This document shows, one piece after another, positions 1 to 11,610 of a stretch of DNA of 64,000 nucleotides. The notes beneath the pieces were generated by a model. That model had not been told where the DNA came from. It saw nothing but the letters and a program-made list of their open reading frames with translations, and did no database searches. This DNA is from Annulohypoxylon bovei var. microspora (lineage: Eukaryota; Ascomycota; Sordariomycetes; Xylariales; Hypoxylaceae), in assembly GCA_022836615.1 (NCBI GenBank), contig MU405234.1:186001-250000 (forward strand). The letters run 5' to 3'. Numbering within the stretch: position 1 is the stretch's first letter; each line of letters opens with the position of its first letter. The translations under genes and the position numbers were made by a program.

Positions 1-194
1 GTGAAATGTTATAGCCAGACTGATCAGACTTGATCTACAACACATCCTAGATTCTCTTCGTATGGTATCCGAGGAGATATGTATGTATGCAATGGAGTCA
101 CACTCATGTAAGTGAGATATTGATATCCGTACCTATCTGCTTTTTATATGTATCTACTATCTGTGCTTGCCGACCTACCTACTAGGTATAAGTG

Positions 195-875
195 CAAGTT
201 GCGCAGTAACTTTAACCAAACAGCCCAGTTTTTCCCTTAGAAACAGCCCATCCACTTTTTGGTGGGTCTAAGCATTTGATTGGTTCTCGCTCACTGAACT
301 AAGACTTAACATACAACACCTGTTTTTGCGCACGATTTCAATTATACCGTATTGTAAATAGACATTGAACTGGATGCACTGGATATATTTTGAAGCGCTT
401 TGAAAGAGCTATTTAATGAATATAAAATCAATATTTAAAGTTGCGATTTGAAGATGTTAGGTAGATTAAAAGGTACTAAGGTAAGGAGGTATGGGGGGAA
501 AGGTGTTAGACTAAGGGTATCACGTGATGACCCTCATCCCAACACACACAAAATATACTGATCTTTTCACCCTTGTAACATCTTCAAAATGTAACTTTAA
601 ATACTAATATTATATTTATTAAATAGGTCTTTTGAAGCGCTTTCAAACGAATATAAGTTACCTCATGTAATAAGTAGGTGCGCAGCGGTATTAAGCATGC
701 AAAACTCAATTGAATTACGATACATATATTTGTATGGCAGTTTGTATGCGAGAGAAGGTACCCTTGGTGGGATGCAGCTTTAGTGGAAAGTAACCAATAA
801 GATGTATGAAAAAAGTGGATGGGCTGTTTCTAAGGGAAAAACTGGGCTGTTTGGTTAAAGTTACTGCAAGTTGCG
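195..875. mobile_element. Fold-back / MITE-like non-autonomous DNA element
   Basis: Terminal inverted repeats of about 58 bp lie at 204-262 and 808-866; the outer end reads CAGTAACTTTAACC and the arms are essentially identical. The direct repeat CAAGTTGCG flanks the element at 195-203 and 867-875, giving a target duplication of 8-9 bp as hAT-type elements make. A second, imperfect inverted pair of about 72 bp sits inside (388-459 and 576-647), and a CACGTG-centred palindrome lies near 514-533, so much of the element could fold on itself. It has no coding capacity and must rely on a transposase elsewhere. The repeats are seen directly; the hAT assignment is inferred from duplication length and the CAG start only. 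Confidence 0.8.
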
Positions 876-2266
876 TGTATGACCCCCCGTTGAACCCCAT
901 TGAACCTGCCATATCTTGTCCGTCTAACCCGTCCAACCCGTCGTGACTCGTACTTCCCACGCCGTGTGCATTCGCATTTCCTTAGCATTTCCCGGTTGCA
1001 TGTACTTGGGTAGCTCAAAGCTTCGGCGGCCCCGCGCTTGCCTTGCAGAGCATCTCCCAATTGTAGGTACCTACCACCTACCACCGGGACTACCTGCACC
1101 TTACAGGCTTACATCCAGGTACTAGGTATGTACATAGGTACCCACCCCCAAGCAATTTTGGCCGGTTCTAGTCCACCTAACCCAAACACTCAAGACCTGA
1201 CCTTGACTTTCTAAAAAAATCATCCCCACTTGAGCCACCATGTCTTCTTGAGCGTTCCATCGTCTCTTCCCCTTGAATGAAATGCCTCTATGGTCCGAAT
1301 TGACCTCGCACTTTCGCCAACTCTATTAGTTACTCTCCTCTAACATCATAGGGGACGAGATATCCCGATATCCCAGTCTTGCATCAGATATTCAACCCTC
1401 CTAGGCCTTAATCAGTATCGGCTTGCCTCTTCCCAGCCTTAGACATTGGACCGATCGGGTTCTTCCGACTACCGTACCTTGCTTTCATTTTTTTTCTTCT
1501 TCATTTCAATTCAATTTGATCTGTGTGTCTCCGTCCGTCACCCATTTTTCATCACAAGACATCAGACGCGACAAATCCTCGTCCCGGTAGGTCAGGTATT
1601 TTCCCGGTACATACCCTCGCCCGCCGTAGCCCTACAGATGCAATCTGTCTCCGAGACCCAATACTCTTTAGCCAAACAAGAGGCGAGAGAGAGAAGACTA
1701 TCCAAGCATACGTAATAGCGAAACTAGCCTTACTTTAGACACCTACAACATACCTAACCTTGGCAGCGTGGGCGCTTTGTATGCTATTACCTACCTGCGC
1801 TACTTGCATCAGCCATTGCCACTACCATTACCCCCGTCTTACCTTACCTTGGCTTCCTTTTTCTTCTTCTTCCTCTTCGATCAGCAATACCCAGATAAGA
1901 ACTACCTCTACTCTTTTCTTTCCTCTAGTTACCTTGTTACTTTATTTTCTAATTTTCTCTTGGCCGTCGTTGAATCCACTCATTTAATCATTGCGCTCAT
2001 TTACGAGGCTTCAATTGGATCGAATCCCTCACGTGAAACTAACCTCTCTTCATATACATAGCTTCATTTCCGTGCTCTGTATCTCGGCGTCTAGCAGTTT
2101 ATGAGCGATTCACCTAGGAGTAGCGAGCAACTTTGAAAATGCGTCGGGAACATATCCCCTATCTCTCGGATAAGTGAAGTAACCGAGAAAGAAGGCGACG
2201 AAAAAGGGTTGTTTTTTTACTTCTTTGAGGAGGGTGCCATTCCCGGCACCCCACGAACGGCCGGGC
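876..2266. other. Intergenic / long pyrimidine-rich 5' leader of the first zinc-cluster gene
   Basis: No convincing gene is visible. From about 1480 to 1950 the plus strand is rich in C and T tracts, as in promoters and 5' leaders of filamentous fungi. Several GGTACCTA/CCTAGG-type motifs occur at 1060-1140. The open frames here are short, overlapping and without recognisable similarity. Confidence 0.5.
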
Positions 2267-5200
2267 ATGTCTCCTCTTTCTCGCTCTTCACAGCCTCCGG
2301 CGAATCGCGCAGCATCTGTCAAGCCCGAGTCCGCAGAAAGCCAAGCCTCCGATGACGAGGATTCTGTCTTGCAAGCTCTAGCGACCGAATCTCTAGCTGG
2401 AGATACGCCGACGTCTATAGCTCTAGGGAACCGCGCAGGGAGTGCTAGCGAGTCCTCGTCCATTCCTCTTCAGAAGCGCCGAAGGGTCACACGCGCATGC
2501 GAGTATGTAATTTTAGAGCTAATTTCCCCTTTTAATATCTTTGTCAAGCACAATAACTTTCATAAATTTTTATCTGAAACCAGATATAACACCCCGACGC
2601 TTGAATACCAACTAACAACGTAACCGCTAACTTTTTTTTTTTTTTGCCAGTGAATGTCGTAGGAAAAAGATCAAATGTGATGGCAAGCAACCGTGTACTC
2701 ACTGCCAGGTGTATAGTTATGGTAATATCACATTTCCTAGTTTGCTATCTCCTAGCCTGGCTGATATTTTCTCCCTAGATTGTACCTACGATAAGCCTTC
2801 TAATAGGCGTAGGAATCCAGCTCCGCAGTATATAGAGGCACTGGAAAATAAGCTTTCGAGAGCGGAAACGTTACTGCGCAAATTCATGCCGGATGTCGAC
2901 CTCAACGACCCAAGTCTGGACCCTGCGGTTCAGCAAGAATTTCGGATCCGGGAACAGGCCAGAATCCGGGCTGCTGCATCCAAGGGGAAACAGTCCGGCT
3001 CCTCATCGTCTGTGGATGCTCAGTTACATTCTATGATCGAAACTGTTGGCCAACTCGACCTCGATGAGAAGGGTGAATATGATTTCCACGGAACCTCTTC
3101 CGGCTCAGTCTTCTTCAAGAGAATGAAGGACCATTTTCGTGGTCTTCTAGGCAGAGACTACCAGATCCCGTTTCTTCCCCGCCCACCTCGACCTACCGGT
3201 ATCGTCACTCTTGATTCTCCTACACCGAGATCTTCGTCTAGCTCGCGGGCGCCTCCAAGCCACAGTACGAACAAGTATGATCTACCTTCAAAAGAAAGAG
3301 CACTTGCGCTGTGCTCTGAATCGCTCAACAACGCGACATGTCTTTTGCGAATCGTCCACATCCCTTCTTTCTACGAAATGCTGGATGGTCTTTACGAAAA
3401 GCGGACGAATACGTTTGGAAAGGAAGACAAGAGGAGTTTAGCACTGGCATATTCTGTCATGGCACTCGGTTGCATGTACAATATCCCCGACGATAACGGG
3501 TCGGATACTCCGCCGTACAAGATTGCAGTCGATGAAGCGTAATATCACAGCCTCTCCTACCGAATTCATAGCTCACGTCAACTAACTTGTGGGTTTTAGG
3601 ATCAAATACTATACCACAGCAAGAATGCTACTGCAGGATATAACCGAGTGCCGAGATCTTACGTCGCTTCAAGCGTTGCTCTTCATGATACTATTCATCC
3701 AATCGATATCAAATTTAAGCACTTGTTATGGGTTTGTGGGGATTGCTCTACGATCTGCGCTTAGGATGGGCTTACACCGACATCTACCTCATATCAAGAT
3801 AAATCCTATAGAATCCGAAACGAGACGAAGAGTATTCTACATATGTCGACAAATGGACACTTATGTGTCAGCATTACTAGGGTTTCCGTTACTTCTCAAC
3901 GACGAGGATATCGACCAACCTTTACCAACTGCCGTGGATGATGAATATATCACGAAGGACGAGATACTCATCCCACCTCCAGGGACCCCTTCCTTCTTTG
4001 AGGCTTTCAACGCTCATGTGAGGTTAATGGATATCCTGGGTAAGGTCGTAAAACATATTTATCCACTGAAGGGCATCGATCAAAGCGAGGCCGAAGGCGT
4101 TGGAGAACCTTACGCATCCTATATGATCAGCTACGGGAAAATCAAAGAAATGGAAAAGGAGCTTCAAAGATGGAATGAGGACTTGCCATATACTTGGCGG
4201 CCGGATCCTGAGGGTCCTGTTCAAGTTGTCCGGTAGGAATTCTTACTAAACGGAATTACCCCTGAATTTTACTAAACGATGTTCTAGAGTGCGGAATCTC
4301 CTGAGGTTCACTTACGCCCATGTGCAGATGGTGTTGTACAGACCATTTTTGCATTACGTTTCCCCGCGTATTTCGGCCGGTAAAGAAGTGAACGAGCGTG
4401 CGTATGCCTGCGGGGCTGCCGGTATCAGTGTCGCCCGAAACATCGTGCACATCGGAACAGAGATGCGAAAGCAAGTGCCTCTTGTCGGGCCTTATTGGTT
4501 TACCCTTTTTACCGAATTCTTCGCTGTCATAACTCTGGTCTTCTTCGTGTTGGAGAATCAAGATAAGTCGGGATCCATGGAGATACTTGCAGATGCCGTC
4601 GCGGGCAAAGAGATGATTAGTGAGCTTTCCGGGAAGAGTATGGTTGCGGACCGCATAACAAGCTCTTTAGTCGTAAGTTGGGGCTCCGTGATCGCGCTGA
4701 TGTTATGTCACTAATCTTGAGCAAGATGCTTTTTGACCAATTACCGGATAATCTGAAGGAAGTGAAAGCACGGACCGCGTCATCTCGAAAGCGTCCCGCG
4801 TCAGGAGCATCGCGGGATAGCAGCAACACATTAATGGCGGTCCCTTCAGTATACGCTACCGAATCAATAAATTCTCAACCCGATGCAGCCAGTCGATCTC
4901 AGGGTATATCGTCGAAAAAGGCCGGGAAGGCTCCTGTTAGGCCGATCCACCAAAACATCTCAGTCGACGACTCCCCTTTGCCACAACCAGAACTCGGCGG
5001 TCCATTTTCTTCCGGTTTTCAGTTCTCGCCGTTGGATTTATCAATGCCGTCTCCCGATTCCGCGAATGCCGCTGCCTTGCATGAGCCTAGCCCGATGGAT
5101 TTGCAGCACCAGGAATTCAGCGCCGGTAACCCGATCCACCAGTTAGATGCTGTGATGTTCCCCTCGGATGATCCCTTGGCGTATCCCAACCAACCTCAAG

Positions 5201-5568
5201 TTGATTTTGGTACCCATCAGACTAACGTCGCCGGTGCGAGCCCGGGAGACCTCTCACATCACGACCCTTCTCAGTTCTACATACCTAATTTTTATGAAGG
5301 CATCGAGGGGCAGCTCATGGGACCGCTACCGCCATATTTAATGCAATCGCAGGGTCAGCCAGGCTTTAACTTCCCAGCTCAGATGTACTCGGACCCGATG
5401 CTCCTGCAGATGCACACTATAGAGCACAGACCCTCACAGCCGCAATCTCATCTTCAGCCAAGCCAATCACGCTCGGTGCGACGACGGGACCAACAATCGG
5501 GGGATATGGATGGACTACTAGCTAATACGTCGTGGCATGGATCGTTTTCCCAACATGGAATGGATTAG
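2267..5568 (+). CDS. Zn(II)2Cys6 fungal-specific transcription factor (975 aa)
   Basis: Six exons: 2267-2502, 2651-2721, 2779-3538, 3600-4232, 4288-4672, 4726-5568; phases agree and the sum is 2,928 nt. The protein would bind DNA in the nucleus. The zinc cluster spans residues 78-104 with spacing C-X2-C-X6-C-X5-C-X2-C-X6-C, and it only forms when exons 1-3 are joined. A basic linker and short coiled coil follow (about 110-135). The fungal_trans middle region covers about 300-560, including a conserved ETRRRVFYICRQMDTYVSALLG segment (3821-3887). The C-terminal 300 residues are rich in Q, P, S and N, resembling an activation domain. The cluster resembles that of regulators of plant-polysaccharide use (CLR-1/XlnR-like groups), but I cannot place it in one. 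The ATG at 2267 is the first in-frame one; non-ATG upstream extension is possible. Confidence 0.88.
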
Positions 5569-6585
5569 GTTTATGAATAGAGAAAGGATACCCCTCTGCA
5601 TGAGTGCGACACTAGCATATATGCGAATCTTTGCTTCTTAGACGACCGAAGGTTTTGGAGTTTTGGGGGGGATCAAAAAGCATTTAATGCTTGGCGGTGT
5701 GGGATATGGGCCCTTTTCATATTCCGGATGGCGATTTTCATAATATGGATGTCATCCAAAAAACGAGGCGCTCGATATTTGCGTCGAGTCTTGCTGCTTC
5801 GACGACAGCGGCGACGGTGATCTTAAGATATTCGGCGGGACAGTGCCTAGCCACTTACTACGGTGGAAGATGTACATAGATCGGCGTAAGTCAAACGCAC
5901 ATCTTGACAGATATGCTATATTACACGTTATCTTAGCGAAGGGTGGTGTCCAAGGTGCGCAGGGTGCGGTATTCGTGATATCAGGACGGGCCGTCATAGC
6001 GATCTCGCTCATAACGCTCATAAGCGATCCTCGCCTAAGCACTCCATATGCCCAACCTTTGGCGGTTCGCATTCGATGCAAATCAAGAGATGAACAGATG
6101 GACGAAGCGGCGTAGTCGGAACGAATTTTGTTGGTCCAGTAGGTGGAGAACAAGTGGGCATATCGGCGTAGAAGTATGTTTTCCAAGAAGCGGGATCTCC
6201 AGTCCCATCAGACGACCCCTGCCCCTTAAGGTATTTCGGGCTGCCTCAGGGGCTGCACGACGGCCTTACTGGAGGTCATTTGGTCTCGGAGGGTCTTCAG
6301 TGTTTCGAGTAATTATCCATACCGCACGTGTAAACTATCTATAGGTATTTTGACGAGACGCGAACCGTACTCCGCCACGTGAGACCGCTCCAACCAGGCT
6401 GAACCAGCTAAGCGGCTGCATAAGCCCCTGTCGCCAAATGAGATCAGCGCTTTAGCCATCTACTACGATCACGCCTGGGGGGTTTCCCAATCGCCGAACG
6501 TGTACAACAATCCCACCCCACCGACGATGCTGTCGTTGCTCTACTCGTTGGAAAAACAACATCAGAAGTGAGAAAGTCAGTCAAG
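5569..6585. other. Intergenic region between tandem genes
   Basis: About 1 kb between the regulator stop and the peptidase start. Open frames occur on both strands, the longest on the minus strand at 5752-6186, but none has recognisable domains, a plausible intron structure or typical codon use. I read it as 3' region plus promoter. Confidence 0.4.
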
Positions 6586-9400
6586 ATGGAAGCTATAGAT
6601 ATAGACCACGACCTTGTGGTCGTCGAGGAATTCGACGCTCTGTATGTGAAACCGCCATCCCGAATTCCCATTGCTAATCTTAGCAATACCCTTCTTCCTC
6701 CATGCCGTCCTCCAAGATGGATCCCCATACCCATAACTTTCGGGATCATGTCAAGTGCAGGACAAAAAGCCTTCTGCAAAGCGCAGTATCGGCTGCTGTC
6801 GCTGTCGCTTTGAGCATCCCTTTTATATCTAAATTACCACTAACCGATGTGGCACGCAGATCTGTCGAGGTCAACAGCGTTGCGGAATTGGAGGCTAAAG
6901 ATGGCGAAGGACCGAAGAGATATCCCGGTGAGTTGAGAATCTCTAACTCTTATTCACTCAAGTTGCAGTTCAACTCCATGATTCATCCTCTAGACCTATA
7001 CATCAACCGCCTCAAGTCGAGTCTTGCATTTATTCTGTATCCGCGTATTCACGCTTGAATGCGGTTCAGTCTATATTTGTCCTCAGATGATGAAATCTAG
7101 CGGTGGCTCCAGACCCCTTTTAGATTTATCCAAGCCTCAGTCCTCAATCCTCCCGCCTCCCCAGTCCCCTTTTCAGATCGAGTAGTACAGCAAACGCGGA
7201 GCTATCCCAGCTCATTGTACTCCCGAACAAACTCATCTTAACTACCCGCCACAGTATTGCCTTACTTTGAGTCTTTTGACTGTTCCCAAATTTGATGAGT
7301 TTGAAGAGATATTCTAACTATGTTCAGCCAAACAACATGCGAGGAAAGTTGCCAAAGAACTCGGCACCGACAATGGCCTCATCTACTTGCCAGGCCAGCT
7401 AGAATCAACGTGGGAAGATTCAGATCAAGGACCGCCGTTTCGACAGCGGCGATAGTAAGTATCCTACACATTCACCAAATGAAACCAGTCCATTTATATT
7501 TATGACATGAGTACTGACGAAAACACTCAGTTTCTATTATCTAACCGGGGCCGATTTCCCTGGTTGCAGTGTCACGTACGACATTGCTGCGGACAAGCTC
7601 ACTCTATGGGTTCCGTTCACGCCTCCGGCCACCATTCTATGGTTCGGGAACACGCCCTCGCCCGACAACTGCCTCGCGCACTCCGACGTCCACGACGTCA
7701 AGTACGTGGGCGAACTAGCCCCGTACCTCAGCGCGCGCCTGGCCACCGTCAAGACCCTGTACGCGCTGCGACCCTCGCAGCTGCCCAAATTCGAGGGCTT
7801 CGAGCAGATGCGCCCCAGCCTCAAGATCGACGTCTCGTCTCTGCAACCCGCTATGGACGAGGCGAGGCTGATCAAGAGCGAGTACGAAGTCGCCATGATC
7901 AAGAGGGCTAACGACATCTCTTCGGCCGCCCATCGTGCTGTGGCTAAGAAGACGGCTGCCTTCAAGAACGAGTGCGAGGTCGAGGCCGCCTTCGTCGCGG
8001 CTTGCACCGCCGCCAACGCGAAGACCCAGGCATACCCCGTGATCGCGGGCTCCGGGCCCAACGCCTCGACGCTGCACTACGGCGCCAACAACGAAACGCT
8101 CTTGGGCCGGCAGCTCGTGGTTCTCGACGCTGGGGCGGAGTGGTCTTGTTACGCTAGCGAGGTGACGCGGACACTGCCCATCGGCCCACGCTCGCAGTTC
8201 ACGCGCGAGGCCCGCGCCATTTACGAGCTCGTGCACCGCATGCAAGCCGAGTGCATCGCGCGCATTAAGCCCGGTGTCGTGTTCCGCGACCTGCAGCTGC
8301 ACGCGACGCTCATCGCCGTCGAAGGGCTGCTCGAGCTCGGCGTGCTCAAGGGCGGCACCGCGGAGGAGATTTTCAGGAACGGCACCGGCGCGGCCTTCTT
8401 CCCGCACGGCCTAGGCCACCACGTTGGTCTCGACGTTCACGAGTTGGTTTCTTCTTCTTTGTTTTGTGCTCCCCTTACCCCGTTCAAACCCATTCCCCTC
8501 CTATCCTCCCCTGTTTCCGCGCTCCCTTTCTTTTGTCAGAGTCGCGATCGTCATGATAGTATAAGCAGTGAGAGAAGTAGACTAAATGTGTCTAGCGTTC
8601 TTAGCAGAGACCTCCTGAGGCCCGCCGGCGAGGGCATGTGGGGGAAGCGAAGACCCATCGGCCCCCAGAGCGTGCGCGCCATGATCAAGCAGGCCGCAGC
8701 CGAGGCACCCCCCTCCACGTCGCCGAGCAGCACCACGATGAGCAGTGCTTCCCAGCAGCAGCCGCCGCCGCAACAACAGGCGACTACGCCGCCAAACTCA
8801 CAAGACGGGACCGCGCCCCCTCTACCCCCGCGATCTATCCCGTCTCCCATCCCCGAGGCAGCCCCCACGACACCGCAACCCAGCTCCCCCGCATCCTCGT
8901 CCTCCAACTCGCCAACCCGCAACGCGCCGCCTCGGACATCCACACAATCGCCCCCCTTCGCGCCCCCGATGCGCGCCAACACGCTCACGCCCGCGCAGCT
9001 GCAAGACCTATCCCAGAACCACCCCCCGCGGCACCAACAACTACACCGACAGGGGTCCCAGCACCAGCAGTCGCAGGCGGCGGCGGCCAGACGGGGCAGC
9101 GGCAACAACAGCAGCGGCGGCGACAAGAAGGGCGGCAAGCGCGCGACGCACAACACGCTGCAGCCGCAGATGATCGTGACGGTGGAGCCGGGGGTGTACT
9201 TCTGCAAGCCGTACATCGAGGCGTACTTCCTGCGCCGCGAGGAGCACGCGCGCTACATCGACCCCGCCGTGCTCGACCGCTACTGGGCCGTCGGTGGCGT
9301 GCGTGTGGAAGATTGCGTGCTCGTCACCGAGGCCGCGTGCGACGTCCTGACCACCGCGCCCAAGGGCAATGAGCTGCTGCGCATGATGGGGTATGCGTGA
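6586..9400 (+). CDS. pepP: Xaa-Pro aminopeptidase/prolidase, peptidase family M24B, with a large disordered insertion (651 aa)
   Basis: Exons 6586-6641, 6860-6927, 7328-7454, 7531-8442, 8608-9400; phases agree. The enzyme removes or splits N-terminal Xaa-Pro units in peptide turnover, using two metal ions in a pita-bread fold. The N-terminal creatinase-like half is residues 1-185. The catalytic half has the first metal Asp in LVVLDAG (D283), the His in HGLGHHVGLDVHE, and Glu ligands in VTVEPGVYF and GGVRVED. The second Asp, normally in a YASDVTR-type motif, reads Glu here (E294, codon 8159-8161). Between the His and the first Glu motif, where the family has a short loop, lie roughly 185 residues rich in P, Q, S and T (from 8608 to about 9165). 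The family is usually about 450-500 aa. Exon 4/5 uses a weak GTTGGT donor; without that intron the frame stays open. Confidence 0.88.
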
Positions 9401-10208
9401 ACGGGTGTGGCGTGGCGTGGTGGCACGAACTTGCTTTACTTGCATACATATATACATACATACCTACCTACCTAGGTACATACGATCTTTAAGGAGCCCT
9501 CGCCTACATACGGTATACCGACGAGGGGGTGGCGGTGGATAGCACATACACACACGAGACGAAGTTGAAGTTGCCAATGATGTATATGAGGGAATGACGA
9601 GAAGGACGGGGCGGACGAAGGGGCGGGCGAGAGAAAGGGGGCGGGGGCGATGCATGATAGCATACTAGGCGTTCGTTTTGATTTCCTTTGTCATCATCAT
9701 GGTCTGAAGCGATGGAAACACTTGCATGGTCTGGAAAGCATAAGCATAAGCATAACACTTGTACTGTATCTGATGTATTTCTTTTTTTTTCTATTTTTTT
9801 TTGGTTTGCATACTATGGATGTTTAGGTCGTCTGGAGTTTCTTTTTCTCGATAAATTTGGGTTTTCTTCTTCTTTGGGAGCGGGTTTCGGAACCCCTAAT
9901 TCCATATACGTACCGTACTTTCACGATTACCTTAACGGCTACTTTTCTTGCGGGCGGTGTTCTGGTTTCTTAGATAGATAAAATTCGCTTGTGCGAAGCT
10001 ACTTAGGCTTACGCATACATATACACTATAGTTCAGGGAACGCTTCCAAATGGTTCAAATTCATGCGCTACGGGGGAAAAAAACAAACAATGATGCCACA
10101 TTTCGTCCCACACCCAAGGATCCAAATATTTTTATACAGAGCCCTACGCCGCACCTCGCCTGGTACCTAAGACCGTCTAAACACTTTTTCTCGAGTAACT
10201 ATAGGTAG
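9401..10208. other. Convergent intergenic region
   Basis: 3' flanks of the peptidase (+) and the lectin (-). It contains a CATA/CCTA microsatellite-like stretch ending in CCTAGG at about 9446-9482 and several poly-T tracts. No gene recognised. Confidence 0.5.
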
Positions 10209-11610
10209 CTATAGGTACTTCTTAGGAAGGGTCTTCTTCCTCTCGTAGTAGATGTAGGCGGCCACTATTAAAATCTGGCTTCCGATGATGACGAATATGA
10301 GCTTTCCGTGCCGCGGGGCAGCTTGGACTGCCACGTGTTCCAACATGTTACCGTGGTTCGTGCCTATGAAGCTCTTAACCGCGTGCTCCGAGTCTTTCAC
10401 CTTCAGGTTGATGTCACTTCGCATATCGCGTAATTCTCGCTGTAGCTTGCCGATCTCGCCCTGGAGCAGATCGAGCTTATCTAGTTTGTATAGCAATTGC
10501 CTCACATCGCTGATGGCCTTCGAGGTCTCCTCGTGCCTCTTCTCACCAACGTTGTTTAGGCCCGCGACCTGACGGAAGATAGAGGACAGATGGTGGTTGG
10601 TGCTCTGTATACGGTTGTGGAGGTCTGCGAATTGAGCCGCGGAACTCGTGATAGTTTCGGCGTTGGCGTCGGGAATAGAGTCGTCGAGCATATCATCTCC
10701 ATTGCCATTGCTATTGCCATTGTTCCGGTTACTAGCCTTGCGGCCGTAGCTCGTCTGTGCCTGCGCTTGGTTTTGGATCGGTTGGCCCTGCTGTTGCGGC
10801 GGCGCATCATGCTTAGCATCTAGATTCTCCGTCATGGTCACCATCTTGAATATCTCGAACGAATCCGGGTTGTCCCCCGCCGCGGCTGAGATACCGAAAT
10901 AATATCCGGCCGGAATAGTGATCTTGTCGCTCTCGAAACACAGCCGGCCATCGACCTCGACTTTGAATACCTGAGGCGTCTGTCTTAGCTTGATCTGAGA
11001 GGGTCGGCCCAAGTTGCGGTAGGGATAGTTGCAGTGTCCAAAGGCTAGGCTGTCCACGCTCTGATGCGACTTGAAATCGGTAGACCCATCATTCAGGAAA
11101 CCCCTGATCATCCCACCCGAACCGCCATGCTGATCGATGACAAGAGCTAGACCATCAAACCTGCTGACGGTATAAACGCTGGATGAGCCAATCTCTTGGT
11201 TCCCCCGTCTCGCAAGCCAGATGTTGAGGTTACCGCTCCCCCTTTCAGGACCATTCACCCGGAAGTCGACATCAGCTACCCACGTCTGATATTTGTTTTG
11301 TTGCTCAGCCCATACGGCGCCTCGAGTGTTACCGGGGTGTGGAGGCGTGAGGATAATCTTATTGGAAAGGACTTCGGGTACGTCTGGGGTGCCCTGTATG
11401 GAGAAGCCTGGCACGGTTGCTTGACCTCGATCGTTTATCCTGGTGCTTGAATTAGTCCTAAGTATCGAGAGATATATCTATTTTCCAAAAAGCGTACCGG
11501 CCAGTGTAGCCAAAGCTGAGTTCGTTGACAAGAAATTGTGCCTGCGCTTCGACGAGTTTCGCAGTTGTAGCCAACCCGAAGGCTAGAGTTGACGATTGTA
11601 ACAAACGCAT
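10209..11610 (-). CDS. EMP47: L-type (legume-like) lectin cargo receptor, Emp46/Emp47 type (447 aa)
   Basis: Two exons on the minus strand, 11498-11610 and 10209-11439, joined over a 58-nt intron. Residues 1-22 form a signal peptide ending in EA. The L-type lectin domain covers about 26-250, with FDGLALVID and the following GG-rich loop typical of ERGIC-53/Emp47 carbohydrate-binding sites. A glutamine/asparagine-rich linker follows, then a predicted coiled coil (about 300-390) suited to oligomerisation. A single membrane helix lies at about 417-436, and the short cytosolic tail ends KKYL, a dilysine KKxx signal for retrieval by COPI. The family cycles between ER and Golgi and carries glycoproteins. 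It is divergent from ALG8, which builds the N-glycan such lectins recognise. The minus-strand start at 11610 is supported by the signal peptide. Confidence 0.93.

Noticed and set aside
5752..6186. 144-codon minus-strand frame in an intergenic gap
   Set aside because: No ATG-anchored domain, no splice partners and no family resemblance I can recognise; kept only as a remark in the gap entry.
8551..9216. 221-codon minus-strand frame
   Set aside because: Antisense to the low-complexity insertion of the peptidase; composition alone explains it.
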